In this document: positions 1 through 12,923 of the stretch, in pieces
How the letters are laid out: every line of letters starts with the position of its first letter
Numbering within the stretch: position 1 is the stretch's first letter
NCBI GenBank assembly: GCA_030063045.1
Contig: JAQSEB010000138.1
Span: 1,550,001 to 1,614,000 of the forward strand
Length of the DNA stretch: 64,000 nt
Source: Pratylenchus scribneri
Taxonomy: Eukaryota > Nematoda > Chromadorea > Rhabditida > Pratylenchidae
Direction of reading: 5' to 3'
The notes under the pieces: model-generated
The model's database searches: none
What the model was told of the DNA's origin: nothing
Seen by the model: the letters and a program-made list of their open reading frames with translations, nothing else
Made by a program: the position numbers and the translations under genes

Positions 1-47
1 CCGAATTCGAAATCGGCTAAAAAAAGAGATCGGCTGCAACATATATA
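1..47. mobile_element. Right end of a mobile element cut by the window edge
   Basis: The first bases repeat the word ATCGGCT and stop in GCAACATATATA. That terminus matches the right ends of the foldback element at 39385-40425 and of other elements in this window. The left end would lie outside the window. It sits where the next exon of the neighbouring SPRY-family gene would be expected, so it is probably within an intron. Confidence 0.4.
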
Positions 48-65
48 AAAATTTTAATAAAATAC

Positions 66-1156
66 CCATTCATAATTTCAATTTCAAAATATGAAGCAAT
101 TAACGGTTCATTGTTGGCCTTCAAATTGAAAGATGCAATTGGAAAAATAGCTTGAGCCAAATTCCACTCTAAAAATTAAAAATTAAATTAAAAATAATTT
201 TTTCACAATTTAATTTTACCAGTTGGGCCAGAATGTTTGGTTTCAAGTCCGTCTTCAGAAATGGTCAATTTTTGTCCACACTCCTCTTCGCTGAATTTGT
301 TGTTCTTCAATGCCTGTGGAAGTGATAAGGGAAATATTTAAAAAGGCAAAAAAAAAACATTGAAAATAGCGAAAAGAGTATTAAAAATGGCGAAAAGTTT
401 ATAACGGTTTGAGGGTTTGTCCAAAATTCGCAAACCATATATCAATGGAGAGCTCGTCAAGATGCATCGAATGATATATATAATTTGTCATGGTTTGATC
501 AAAAATTAAGGGTTTTAAACCATTTAAACCATCATATGGGTTTTGGTTCAAAACCAATTAAACCGTGACAAATTATATACCATTCGACGCGTCTTGACGA
601 GATCTATCGATTGGGTATACGTTTGGGAATCTAAGACAAACCATTAAACCGTTATAACCTTTTCGTATTTTTCAATACTTATTTCGCAATTTTCAATGTT
701 TTTTTCGCCAAATTAAATACCATCCTTATTATAATAATATTTTATAGACATTCTAATTCACCTCTTTAATAATGTTGATCATTTTCTGAACATTTCTTGC
801 CAAAAGGCCATTTGTCATTCTGGCCAAAAGACCAAAAGCATTTTCAAATGGAATTGAGGCAAACAATTCGTTCAGCAATTCAACCGGCATTATTCGATGA
901 GGAACTGAGAGTTTTTTCTTAATAAATTTTAAAATAATATAAAAAATTATTTATAATTTTAACTTACTTTCTTCATATATGCCTCAATTTTTGCCAACTT
1001 TTCCTTCAATTCATCATTTTCTTTCTCCAATTTTGTATTTTTATATTTTAATCCAAAAATTTCTTCATTCATTTTTCCAATTTCTTTGTTTTCCTCCTTT
1101 AACTTTTCATTTTCATTTTGCAATTCGATCATTTTTTGGTTCATTTGTTGTTCCAT
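66..1156 (-). CDS. SPRY-family protein with N-terminal coiled coil (partial, 3' end outside window)
   Basis: Four exons are visible: 968-1156, 762-917, 220-313 and 66-168. All junctions keep frame (phases 0, 0, 1, 2). Residues 1-63 form a charged coiled coil that starts MEQQMNQKMIEL. The next 52 codons carry MPVELLNELF, loosely like the start of an F-box. The third exon has a cysteine-containing segment ending near KHSGPT, and the fourth reaches SYFEIEIM, the first strand of an SPRY domain. The remaining SPRY core should lie before base 1. Exons 2 and 3 have exactly the same lengths (156 and 94 bases) as those of the gene at 56435-58008, so the two are paralogues. SPRY folds bind protein partners, and secreted relatives in cyst nematodes act as effectors. 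This copy has no signal peptide, so a cytoplasmic adaptor role is the safer guess. Confidence 0.72.
343..710. mobile_element. Foldback element, family A, copy 1
   Basis: The two halves are inverted copies. The left arm runs from near 343 through AACGGTTTGAGGGTTTGTCC, and its complement ends near 710. The centre carries the family signature CTCGTCAAGATGCATCGAAT and its inverse. It lies inside intron 2 of the SPRY-family gene. No coding capacity is present. Confidence 0.75.
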
Positions 1157-1329
1157 TTTTATTAAATTTGCTGATATCTTTTATCTAAATTAAATTAATT
1201 AATTTAATAAAAAATGAATAGATTCCTATAATTAATAATATAATTTTGAAGAAATTTTTAAGTGTGGATTGAATAAAAACTTGATATAATTATTTGTTAA
1301 TTTCATGGCAATCGTAAAGAATCTACATC

Positions 1330-1845
1330 CCTAATTTTTTTTAAAAATTCCTTTTTAAGGAGGGGTAATCGGGGGGGGGGTCGTAGAACACGAATTTCAG
1401 AGGTATTTTGTCATAACTTGCCAACTTGTTAAGAAAATGCCAACTTTTACCAAGAAAATGCTAAAAGGGGACCAACCCAAATGTAATTTTGGTACAAATA
1501 TTTTTCATGTCCTATATATAGCTCATTCGACGCAGCTCAGCGAGCTAAATCGAACGGTACCATTATTAATATTTAATATATCATTTTTTCGAAAATTATC
1601 ACCAAAAGAAATATATATCCTAGTAAGATATTTTGACCTATAACTTGGTAATATTTTAATATTTATAAATAAAAATAATCCAATTCAATTTAGCTCACCG
1701 AGCTGCAAAATTGCCCTTTGTCCCACCTTTAGCATTTTTCTGGTATAAATGTTGTCATTTTCTTACCAATATGGTAAGTTATGACTAAATCCACGCGAAA
1801 TTCGTGCTCTACCCCTACAATTATTCCTAAAAAGAAATTTTTTGG
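1330..1845. mobile_element. Palindromic MITE-like element
   Basis: The left arm (about 1335-1480) and the right arm (about 1700-1840) are imperfect inverted copies. They share GTCATAACTT, AAGAAAATG and AGCACGAATTTC (seen as AACACGAATTTC on the left). The central part contains AGCTCA/TGAGCT words. There is no transposase frame. Confidence 0.65.
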
Positions 1846-2689
1846 CAGAAATATTTTTAAAAAATTGGGATCTGGATACTTTACGATTGCCAATTTCATA
1901 ATTTTTATGAAGACTTGGGAGGAATTCGTCTTTTCATTTGTGAATCGTCCTTTTGAACGGGCAAAATAATAAATTGAAATAATTTTTATTGGAAAATATT
2001 CGATAGGGAAAAAAACAAAATGGAATCATTTTATGCTAGACAATGGTCCATTTTCTGGGTTAATACTTAATAATGGGGGCATCATCAAATGCTAAAAGGC
2101 AAATTAAATTTTAAAATAGTTGAAATGAATGGAAAAAATCGCCTGATGAGGCAAAAATTTGAATTTTCTTTGTTCAAAAATAAAATAAAATTATTAGCCC
2201 ACCGACAACAGAGAATATGGTAATATTAACCAACTTATGGAGGGGGGGGGGGAAGGTTGAATGATGGCTTGGGAAAATTGCCTCGAGCTAACATTTGAAT
2301 ACTTTGCTCTATCGAGGATCAAGGAAGATAAACTTTTTGCATTTTCTTGATTGATGAACAATTTAAGGGAATATTGAGAAGTCTTTTATTAATTAAGAAA
2401 TAATGCAATGGATGGAAATTTAATTTGAAAATCCAAAATTGGTTGACATTGGCATATAAAGGACAGAAGCAAAAATAAAATGGAAAGTATTTAAAGAAAG
2501 GACTAAATCGAAAGTTTCATTACTCGTTATTCCTAGTGCTAGGACTTATATAATAAATATAACCATAAAAAATTTATTAACATAATTTCAAGCAGAGTGT
2601 TTATATCTTAATAATTATTTTTAGTCATAATCATTATATGAAATTATAATTTAAGCATCTTTTTGGGGCTTAATATATCGGTAATTTTA

Positions 2690-2885
2690 AAATTTCGAAT
2701 ACCGTATTTATTCTATTTTATGCCCCGGGGCTTACAAATTTCAGAGACCCTCCGAGGTGGGAACTTTTCTGAAATTTGGAAACAAAAATTGCTTATTTCG
2801 GCCTAATTTCACCTCTAAATTGGTTAGTTTTTGACATGTATTTTTGGATAGGGAGGTTTAAAATAGAATAAATACGGTATTGTAA
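2690..2885. mobile_element. Short inverted-repeat element with termini TACCGTATTTATTCTATT
   Basis: TACCGTATTTATTCTATTTT near 2701 is repeated in inverse orientation as AAAATAGAATAAATACGGTA near 2862-2880. The same terminal word recurs near 6440-6455 (AATAAATACGGTA) and, degraded, near 30735 and 38130-38145. This indicates a dispersed non-autonomous family. Confidence 0.6.
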
Positions 2886-4135
2886 AAAAGCATATAATTG
2901 TTAATGATAATACTTATTAATTACAATTTAGGATTGTGACCCTCAACTTCCATTTATAATAATTGTAAATTTTTATGCGTAAAAAAATTATAATATCGTT
3001 TTATAAATTATGGAATGTTCCAAAAAGTTCACATTTCTTTTCAATTTTGGCAAAATAACCACAACAGAAAATCAGTGAAGTCAATTAAGAGTGAATTAAT
3101 TATTTTCCTATCTATTCCGCGCAAATTTGTGCACAATTATTGCTCTCATTTTCGGTGCGGTTGTCGTTTTGGAAGGAAGTCAATGGAACGAATGTTTACG
3201 TTCATTTCTTGTTTTCTTGCTAATTATATCACACAAATATAGTTCAATCGTTCACAATAAATTTTGTTTCTGCGCTGCCCCATTTGATGAATATAATTGA
3301 TTTTAGAAGGCGCAAGATTTGGAAGGAATTTTTTTCTCGAAAATATTTTCTCACCCACAACAAATGAACGAATTCGCTGACGTTCATTTTTAAAAGGAAA
3401 AATGGTCAATGTGGGCAATCCGCCCAACAATTTGCTTGATTATTTCCGTGAATTGCCCAAAGCCAAATTACTTTTCGATTAAACAAATGATACCAAAATT
3501 TTATTTTTTAAAAAATATTTCTTCCTCCAAGTAAAAGCCTTTTTTGTCAATTTAATCAAAAATTCGCTATATAAAACAAAATAAACATTAATTAGTAAAA
3601 AATTATTTTTGGTCTTAAAATCAGAGTACTAGAGAATGATCCAATTTAGAACCGAATCTGTGAAATTTCATTAAAAAACCTAATTAAGAGAAATTCGAAA
3701 TCAAGCTACCGACATTCAAATTAGAAACCCAAAAAACTGATATTTTTCAAAAACTAAAATTCGAGTTTAAAAAATCCTTTTTAAAACGATCGAGATATAT
3801 GTATATATTTAAAATTACAGAGGATTATTAATAAAATCAATGGTTTTTAAAGTTTTAAAAGGATAAAATTTTGCAAAATTTCCATCATTCTCCATTGCAA
3901 GAAATAGTCAAGGGAAGAGATCAAGACTTATTGAATTTGTTATCCTCAAAAAATGTCAAAAATTTGACCAGAAAAAAATAAGACCAAATGTTTTCAAAAA
4001 CATTATTTTCTCACAATATTTGATGCATAAACAAAATTTGATTAAACATATTTTGAATTTGAATTAAAATTATGAGCAAAATTGCTACAAAATTTAAAGA
4101 ATAATAAAATAAATTTTTCTAAATTTTTGTAGAAA

Positions 4136-7100
4136 ATGGCAATTATTCATTTCAATAAATTTGTTTATTTGAATTCGAGGATTTGCCCTCCAATTGGGTT
4201 ATTCCTCAATTTACTTCTTTTTTGGCTAATTTGGCGCAAAACACCAAAAGAAATTGTTCTCTACAGTCGAATCCTTTATCAAACTTGCATTCTGGACATT
4301 CTCTATTTGCTTCAGGAAACAATTGGATGGCCGGTAAATTTGTAAAATTTATTTAAAATTAATTTAATATTTTCTAATTTTATTATTATTAAGAAACAAA
4401 ATTTGAATAAAATTGGTAAAAATTAAAAAAAAAATTGAAAACCATAAAATAATCCTAGTTAAATTCTATTAAATTTATCCATTTATTTTGGTTTTATTAA
4501 AAATTCGCTGAAAGAAGGTCGCCAATTAAAAATTTAATAATTACAATTTAAAAATATAAAATTTAATCAAATCATTTTTTGATCATCCAAAAGGGTTGTG
4601 GAATAAACCGGCGGGCATTTCTTTTACCACTTTATTTTATTTTAAAATATTAAAATTTTTTTGTTTTTTTTAATTTTTAAAAGTAATTATAACAGTAAAA
4701 TTTATTCCGACTTTTTTCACTTTATTTTATTTTAAAATATTCAAAAAAAAAATTTTATTTTCTTTTGAATTTTTTTATGAATTTTTTTAAATTAATTATG
4801 AAAATGTAGTTTGCCTCCAATCCGTTTTCAATTAATAATAAAATTTTCTCATATTATTTCTCTAATTGTAAAAAATCTTATGAGTAGTAAAATAAAAATA
4901 AAAAAATTTTCTTTATCAAAATAATAATAGAAGATCCATCATTCATTTTGTATTTCTCAATTAAATTTGTACATTTTTAATATTAAAAATTTAATTTAAT
5001 TTGTCAATTTTTAAATTAAATTTAATTTTATTGACCAAAAAATATTCCGGAAATATTAGGATTTTATTCACTAATTTATTTTTTCAGGTGGTAATATTTT
5101 TTGATGGCATTTTCACTGTATTTTATGATGGATATTTAACGGAATTGTATAAACATTTATTTGGTCCTGTGGGACTTTATTTCCTCTACAAAGTCCATCA
5201 AACTTTTTTTGCAATGGACATTTTCAGTGTGGTTTTCCAATTTGTGCACAGATATTTCTTACTTAATCGGTCGGTTTAAAATAATGAATTTAATAATTTT
5301 TTAGATAAAATTTCATTTTTAAAAATAGTCTCTTAAAATTAAGTTTAAAAATATTATTTTTCATTAAGCATGAATTTAAACTTATTTTAATCATATTAGA
5401 CCAACTTTAGAAAAAAAATATGGAGACTTTTTAAATGTTGTTCATGGTAAAATTGGTATTTCTATTTAAAATTATGGACATAAATTGGACAAAATTTGGT
5501 ATTTCTTAATTGTCTACCTCCAGCAGAAGATTTATTGGGTCAACTAGGGAAGGTTGCGGAACCCTCATGGGTCACTTCTGGTATAGAGTTAGAATCAGTC
5601 AGGGGTAGAGTGATATCTCATATATCCCCTAATCCTAATTCAAATCATATAATGGGGACTCTCATTAAAAATAATCTAGATGTAAATAATTAAGAGGTAC
5701 CCAAAATTTAAGCTTAGCTCGTGTTCGACATTTTTATTTGCCCATATGAAAATATTTTTTGAATTAAGTAATTAAAAATCTGAATTTTTAAAGTTAATAA
5801 ATTATTATTATATCCCTTCACCTTCAATAATCATCAAAATTATATTTTCTACAGTAATATTCGCATTCCTTTGTGCCGTTATTTACTAATGTTATTTGCT
5901 CTTTTTTTATTCAATGTCATTGTCATGTCCATTTATTTCATTCACAATGTGCCACTTGTGATTGATGGAATTCGTCCAAATGATACGGAATTTATTGGCC
6001 AATTAATTGAGAATTTGGATGAGAGGAAGCAATTTGCATTCACTGTGGCCGATAAAGTAAGTAATTTTACCTTTTTGAGCGATAGTAATTAAATCCTAAT
6101 TAATTCTAAAAAAATTATTCATAACCTAAAAAGTGCTGGTAATTTTTTTTTGATTATCGTACTTGTTCTTTTAGAAGTCCACCCAACATTGTCTCTAAAA
6201 AATTAATCTTAAAAATATGTTGAGAAGATAACATATAAAAAACATATCGAAATCTAAAAAAAAATATGTTATGAATTAAAAATTTTTTTAAATTTGCTTT
6301 GAATATTAAAAAATGTTGGAAATCTTATTGAATAAAGTTATATTTGCAACGCATTTTCCTTCTCTAAAATTTATTGTCCATTTGAAGCCAGCCCCCTATA
6401 CAGAAAATTAAAAAATTATAAGCCCATCAGCTTCTAATAAAATAAATACGGTATTTTTAGATAACTTAATTTATAGCAGTTTTAGGAAAAAGGCACAAAA
6501 GCATGTATACAGCATATATGCACAACACAAAAGTAATACAATACAATATGTATACAATATTTATACAACATGTATACAATATGTATAGATGTATATAAAA
6601 TGTATACAATATGTATATAATATGTATTATGTATACAATATGTATACAACATGTATACAATATATTTGTATATGTATATGTACAACATGTATACAATATG
6701 TATACAACATGTATATAAAATGTATACAATATATATACAACATATATATACAATACAAATACAACATGTATTCAAAAAAGCATGTATACGCAATATATCA
6801 ATTAAATAGCAAATTTTAGTACATTTATTTATTTCGACCTTAGCGAAATTAGCCTTATAAAAATTTAAAAATTATAAATTATATTTTTATATTATAATTT
6901 TATGATACATAAAATTTCTCTTTAGACTATTTACGTTTCCGTTCATTTCCATCACTTTTTCTTTATAAATTAAAAAAAATTTTATATTTTATGTGGAATG
7001 AAAGAAATTTATTAAATAGACTTATATTAATATATTTCCAGACTCCAACATACAATAAAATTTGGCACTTTATGGTAATTACTACATTCATTGTTTGCTT

Positions 7101-8118
7101 TTCGTGCATCATTATCCTTGGCTATCGAATTGTTCATTTTGTTAGGCGAACAAGTTTCAGTGAATACACCCGAAAATTGAACAAACAATTGACCAAAACG
7201 TTGATTATTTTGGTCAGTAAAAAAATAATTAAATATGTAAATAGTAAATTGATTCTTTTAAGGCCTCATTCCCCCTTTTGGCCATTGCCATTTTGGTACT
7301 ATTTATTATTATTACGGTTTCTTTATTTGGCAAACGAATGGCAAGGGATCCAACTTTTCTTCAGGTTCTTTAAATTAATTTTTCATTGATTATTACGTCT
7401 ATTTATTTTAAATTACAATTGGGAGTCTAATTTCGAAAAATAAATAAAATTAGACTTTTAATGCTAAAATTAAGCAAAATATTAAATTTTTAAATAATTT
7501 AAATTTAAGCTTATTTTAATCTTATTAGCTAATATTATTACCAGTTAAAATATGTAGACTAAAATTATTTTTAATAAAATATATTAATTTATATAAGAAA
7601 GGATTAAAGTTAAGGAAAATTAATTACCTCTTGGCAAATTTCTTTGTCTCAAAAATTGTGATATTTACGCCAAAAATTAATGATAAATTCAATGGGTACT
7701 AGTGGGTTGGTTATCTACCTGCAGATTTGAAATTTTTTTTGAGATTCTTTAAAATGACGAAAAAACATGATTTAGGATTACCAATTTTCTGGGTAACTTA
7801 CTTAAGGTAATTTTTTGGGGAAGGGAATCTGGACCCAGATAATCGAAAAATACTACTCAATGATTTTATTGTTAAAATAATTTACCACTTTTTTTTGCAT
7901 AGCTTCAAATGGCCACTTCCTTCCTGCAACATTACATCCCATTGCTGAATCCAGTTGCCACTATTCTGATCAATTCCCCATATCGGCTGGCAATTGTTCA
8001 TTTGGCATGGGAACAGCCGCGACAAATGTTACAAAGAATCCATTCAAAGGCCATAAGCAAAATCAGCAGCACCACTAATCCATCGAATTCATCGAATACA
8101 AAGGAGACAAAAATTTGA
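4136..8118 (+). CDS. Seven-transmembrane chemoreceptor (Str-type nematode GPCR)
   Basis: Six exons (4136-4333, 5088-5269, 5855-6056, 7042-7212, 7263-7364, 7903-8118) join in frame to 356 residues, the usual length for nematode chemoreceptors. Hydrophobic segments fit seven helices: about 17-34, 42-62, 90-118, 136-155, 200-222, 252-275 and 293-310. FVHRYFLL after helix 3 occupies the position of the family's aromatic-Arg-Tyr motif. Helix 7 has PLLNPVATILINSPYR, the typical LNP...YR ending. The C-terminal tail is Ser/Thr/Asn-rich. The product should sit in the plasma membrane of sensory neurons and couple to G proteins; the ligand is unknown. The start is preceded by TTTTTGTAG, a possible trans-splice acceptor. 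Intron 3 holds a microsatellite, and the last exon has a copy at 14032-14247. Confidence 0.85.
6530..6795. repeat. Microsatellite-like array of ATGTATACAA units
   Basis: Imperfect tandem copies of ATGTATACAATATGTATACA fill this stretch of the chemoreceptor's third intron. The unit is partly self-complementary, so reading frames stay open on both strands and encode only Tyr/Ile/Cys/Val repeats. These frames are not genes. Confidence 0.8.
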
Positions 8119-8439
8119 TAGTTTATTTTGGTAAAATTATGAAAAAAAAATTATAGAATTTGACATTTAGAGAGGAAGTGAAGAAGAGTTAATATATATT
8201 CTCCTTTAAATCACAACAAATTGTGCCAATTATTATGAATTTTAAAATTTTTTATGATAAAATATTTTAAAGATTTGTAAATTAATGCTGGCTAATAAAT
8301 TTGTGAAATTGATCAAAAATATTTCGTAAACAAAATTAAATTATTTTTACTTTTTAAAGCAAAAATTTGATAAATATAAATTAAATTACTTGTCAAATTT
8401 TCTGTAAATGTAAACACTATTTTCGAAAAACCCCAGACG

Positions 8440-8740
8440 CCGAGCATAGAGGAATTCAAAATTTTTGAATTCGTCTGTTTTCGAGTTCAGATTCAGACTT
8501 ATACCCAGACGCGAGCACAGACGACTGTACGGACCCTTCTAATCCTGATGAGTGCGGAATCCGAGTACGGACGTCGAACACATACTCTCAGCCCCAGACC
8601 AGCGCGGAGGATTGTACGAACCCAATCCGAACGCCGAGCACGGACGAAAATTTCGCCCTCTCATTTTCCTATTAACCTTTCGAGCCACAGACCCAGACTC
8701 GAACGAGACTGTACGACAGGCTTTAGAAAAAAATAAATAA
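8440..8740. repeat. GC-richer degenerate tandem repeat
   Basis: Words such as CCGAGCA, ACGGACG, GACTGTACGGAC, GATTGTACGAAC and GACTGTACGA recur at irregular spacing. Composition is clearly richer in G and C than the flanks. Overlapping open frames exist on both strands with no splice context. It is absent from the corresponding place in the second spacer, so it looks like an insertion after the duplication. Confidence 0.5.
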
Positions 8741-8784
8741 ATTTTGTAGAGAGAAAATAAAGAATTACTCATCACCTCACCCAA

Positions 8785-9030
8785 TCATCATTGCCTACGA
8801 TCTATGGAATATGAACACCATAATAGCCACCACCCCTCAAATGGCTTCTTGGCTTCATTGCGCAATGCGCACACACCCATTATTATTCCTTTTATTATGA
8901 TTTATTTTATCTTACCAGATCCATCCAAAATAATGTTCGAACATTTCCCCCGCACCCGATCTCGTCTCTCTATCATAGCATTGCGTACGATTTATGAAAT
9001 ATGAACCTCATACTAGCTACTCTTTAAAAA
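8785..9030 (+). repeat. Direct repeat of about 200-bp period
   Basis: A segment with TACGATCTATGGAATATGAA at about 8797 is repeated as TACGATTTATGAAATATGAA near 8988, followed in each case by similar sequence ending in AGC(C/T)AC. Function is unknown. Confidence 0.5.
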
Positions 9031-10519
9031 GAATATATATAATCCAATGTCGGGCTTCACCACCCAAATGCCAAATCCAAATGCTGGGATATAGCTTCTT
9101 CCCAAATAGAGGCAGGTCTTTCCCCTTTCAAAATGCAAAACTTCGTTTCCCTCCCCGTTACACAATTCTTCCCAATTTCTACCCCTCCTCAAAAATATAT
9201 ATTCGTTTCCCCCTTATCAGAAAATTTTCTTTATAAAAATCCCTTTTCCCGAAAGAGTTTACCGTTTTGGGAAGAGTAGATGGTAGTTTTCGGTTATATA
9301 CTCCCCACTAAATATTATGAAATTCACGTCCTAGGGTTAATTTTGAGTACTGAGAAGAATCCGTGCTTAAAATTACTCAAAAATTAGATAATGGACTTCT
9401 CTGAAATTTTTTTGCTCTGTCACCCTATAAGCCCTTATTTCTAGCCGAAGCCTCCATATTAAACTGAAATCCTAGCTTTATATGTGATAATAAAAATGGT
9501 CATAAAGCTTTTTTAATTTTGAATTTTTATGTGAAACTTATAATAGTTTTATTAAATATAAAAAGCTAATGAAATGTCGCCAACTTTTTTGGTGGAGCCT
9601 ATTAAGGTCTTGAGAGCTCGGAGATGGGAATAGGGGGATGGTAGTTAAAAAATTGCATCAGAAATGCACAACTATATTTATTACTAATTTGGGCATGGCT
9701 TTTTGTGAATTTTCGATTTGGCCAAATGGTTAATAGAGAAGGAAAATCAGTTTTTGGACTTGGAATTTGACCCAATTTTTTACATTTTCGCTTATAACTT
9801 TTGTGTTCGTTGGTATTTTGAGATGAAATATAGCTAACGCCTATTTGGGATATGGTGGCTTCAAGCTGGTATATAATATGCTGGGCTGCGCTTATTGGCC
9901 TAGGATGAATTTGTGTTAGAATGAGCGCAGATCACCATGTTTTGGCCATACTATGCTCCAGAGCTAACCCTATATAAAATGCCGGAGACGGGAGGTGAAA
10001 ATTGGGACCTGGAATTTTTCGGGTATGCCGAATCCAAATATGAGATAAGTTTTCTGATCCGCGCAATGGGTGGTTTATAAAATGTTTCAAAAATAAAATT
10101 TTTTCTAAATTAAGTAAAAAGGCAATTTCTAATAAAAATTTGGAGTCGATCGGAGTCCGGAATCGTTCAAATTTTTTTAACTCCATTTCCGGACTCCGAC
10201 CTCTGAAAATTTTGACTACAATTCCGACTTCGAACTTTTTAATTTTTGAATCCAACTTCCGAGCGGAGTCGGAGCTCGGAGCCAGCTCTACTCAAAATTA
10301 TTCGATCATTCATGCCGATATACTGTTGATTTTTATGAGTGGTTTTTTGTCTCATTTTATTTGAGCGAATATTCCCGAAATACGCCATACATAATTTCCG
10401 TTAAATTTTAAAATTATTAATGGTTAATTTTATGATACTATATACATAAATGTACATTTACTCTTTATAATTTATCATTAAAAATCCACTCAATTTCAAA
10501 TCATTCAAGAATTTAAAAA

Positions 10520-12923
10520 ATGAATTCTCTTTCAACCATTGCTCTGATTTGGATTTTTGCCATTTATTTTGATTTATTCTTGACCGGTGAGGCCCTAAAA
10601 GGTTCAAAAAAATTGGATGGTAGAAAACCGCATGGAAATTCCCATTCTCAAGCAAAATCGGGACATTCCCAAAAAGGTGGGGCATTTAAAGAAGTGAAAT
10701 CGAACAAAGCAACAGCAAATCATGTCGATGTAATACATCAAATGAAACCGAAGAATGTAGAACTTCATCACACTGCTGCAAGTCCAAATATGAATTTAGC
10801 AGCAGGCTTTGTCCCAGTAACAGCTCTTTCAAATGAAAATCAGCAAAAAAATGAAAACCCGCAAAAGAAATCACACGGTAAAATAAATAGTTTAAATTTG
10901 ATAAATTCTAATTTTTTTTTCACTATAATTTTAAAGATAATACGAACAATTTTCAAATTAGTATTTGCCTTTTAAGTTTTATAAATTTGTTAGAATTATA
11001 AATTTAATAGGTAATTTTTTGAGGGCAAAATTTAGATATAGAATAGATGTATCTGACACAGGGTGTCTATAAGTTCTGACCAAAAATGTGGAATTGGCCA
11101 TGAAAATTTGGAAAAAAGCGACAAAATAGTCGAAATTGTGGCAAAAAATGTGGCATTTTTTAAACATTTAAAATTCGATAAAAACAGTTATACCTCGGTC
11201 ACATATAAAAACTGCAAAATTTTTGCAGCAAAAAAGATAATGGAAAAAGAGGAGGGCATTTTCTGCATTGCAGTTTCTGCAAGTTAGTAGTGGTCACATA
11301 AAAATGCGTTTTCTGCAAAAAAGTAGACGCATTTGCAGAAAATTAGAAATGATCGGCCGATCATTTTTTTGCAGTTTCTGCATTGGAGTTTTTTAGTGGT
11401 CACATAAAAACTGCATGCAGTTTTTCTGCATACAGTTTTTCTGCAAATTTGGGTGGTCACATAAAATAGCAGTTAGCAAAAACTGCATGCAGAAAAAACG
11501 CATGCAGAAAAACTGCATGCAGTTTTTATGTGACCGAGGTATTATTCTGCTTATTTTTTTCCGTTGTTTTCACTCTTTTGAGCAATCCGAATTACTAATA
11601 AAAATGGCCGCACAGTGAAAAAATTTTTAGCCAAAAATCATCTCGAAGAGAAAAAAAATTCAAAATTTCTATAATCTAAAATTGTGGCAAAATGTAAGGA
11701 AATTCAAAAATGTACTAAAAATGTGGCAAAATAGTCGAAAATGTGGCAAATGCCATATTTATGCAGTAAAATAGTCACCATGTCAAGACTAGTTCACAAT
11801 TCACATATAGTTAAATTTAGTACTGTAGATAAAAGAAATGGATAATTATAATAGATAAAAAAAATATGCAAAAATTATGACAAAAAAATGGCAAATAGTT
11901 CAAAATCCAGTGATTTTTTTAGCACATATTTCTGATCAATTTAATATTTGATCATTCATTTTGATATTAAACCAAAATGCAAATAGGAGATTCATTATTA
12001 ATTATTAAATTTTATTAAAAATTCACTAAAAATTAAACAGCAAATGCATCTACCACGCTGGATAAAGATAAAAAGAAGCATTCCATAAAGATTGCCACAC
12101 AAACTGATGATTTGAATTCTCAACTTGCATTTTGCCGCGCAAATTGTTGTAAAACCGCTGATGGTTTTTTGACACAAAAAGACGGGCATTGTCAAAGGCA
12201 AAAAGAATCCATTGTGCTTGTTCGAAAAAAACGTGCTGACGTTAATTGCAACAATTGTGGATGGATTTATGATGGTGCTGTATGGAGTGGATGCGATTTC
12301 TGTGATCCAAGTAATAGGGGACAAATTATTTAAGGGAAAAGGGATAAAAGGGTAAGAACAGAAATATAAATGGGCGAAATTGTTCGAAAAAAAATCATAT
12401 ATTTCGATAATCTGCAGATGGCAGTAATATTTTAAATATTTAAAGAATTTTATATCAGTGAATTTTTTTACTACCCAGTTGGAAAATCATTCAATCCAAC
12501 CTCTCCCCTTCCTATTTTTTTCAAATTTTTTGAAAAAAGTCGTAAAATTTTGACAGTCCAATTGTTCCTGGAAAAAATTTTAAGTACAATCAATAATAGA
12601 AATACTACAAGTATTTATTTTTACAACGGATTTAACTAATTTTAAAATAATTTGGAAGTGAAAAGGAAAAATTCTTTTAAAATGTTTTATATTGCACAAA
12701 TTTGGATTTATTCGAAATATGAAAAAATTTCTGGTGTATTGTTTTTAAAAATTCTATCTTGATCTTGACATGTGGTTTTAAATAAAATCTCAATCACATT
12801 CCCTCAAATATTCACACTTCACAATTCACATTCGCAGATGCCGAAAAACTTGTCGCTGAAGATGGTGATAGTGAGATCAGCGATGAAGTAGATGAAGAAA
12901 ATAGAATAAATCAACAAAATTGA
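10520..12923 (+). CDS. Putative secreted Cys-rich protein, copy A (candidate effector)
   Basis: Exons 10520-10877, 12041-12310 and 12838-12923 join in phases 1 and 1 to 237 residues. Residues 1-24 form a signal peptide (MNSLSTIALIWIFAIYFDLF). Residues 25-148 are rich in Lys, His, Asn and Gln. Residues 151-206 hold eight cysteines spaced C-x3-CC-x13-C-x17-C-x2-C-x11-C-x2-C; the last four could bind zinc. The end is a short acidic tail (EDGDSEISDEVDEEN). I recognise no known family. Secretion plus a compact cysteine module suggests a protein released from gland cells, but this is inference. The paralogue at 15967-18988 has the same exon phases and identical cysteine spacing. Intron 1 carries a Harbinger-like MITE. 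Confidence 0.75.
11191..11541. mobile_element. Harbinger-like MITE with TTA target duplication
   Basis: Terminal inverted repeats begin TACCTCGGTCACATA and end with the complement TATGTGACCGAGGTA. Both ends are flanked by TTA, the 3-bp target duplication typical of the PIF/Harbinger superfamily. The interior repeats GGTCACATAAAA and TGCAGTTTTT in both orientations. No transposase is encoded. The flanks (about 11055-11160 and 11690-11790) share the words AAATAGTCGAAA and ATGTGGCA, so the element may sit inside an older repeat. Confidence 0.7.

Larger units (their letters stand above)
1157..4135. other. Intergenic region without a supportable gene
   Basis: About 3 kb of AT-rich DNA separates the divergent SPRY and chemoreceptor genes. 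It contains the inverted-repeat elements listed at 1330-1845 and 2690-2885, a G run near 1371-1380 and another near 2241-2252. Open frames here are short and lack splice partners. I see no gene. Confidence 0.6.
8119..10519. other. Intergenic region inside the tandem duplication (copy 1 spacer)
   Basis: The first 300 bases resemble the sequence after the orphan exon (14248-14550), showing that this spacer belongs to the duplicated unit. It then holds a GC-richer degenerate repeat (8440-8740), a direct repeat (8785-9030) and a hairpin-rich stretch with CGGAGTCCGGAA words (10140-10290). The last 200 bases before 10520 resemble the promoter region of the second copy. No gene is supported. Confidence 0.6.

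Noticed and set aside
5496..5693. 65-codon frame with LPPAEDLLGQLGKVAEPS in a chemoreceptor intron
   Set aside because: Composition is less AT-rich and could be a relic, but there are no splice sites in phase with the receptor and no family match.
6466..6819. Tyr/Ile/Cys-rich frames on both strands
   Set aside because: Microsatellite in a chemoreceptor intron.
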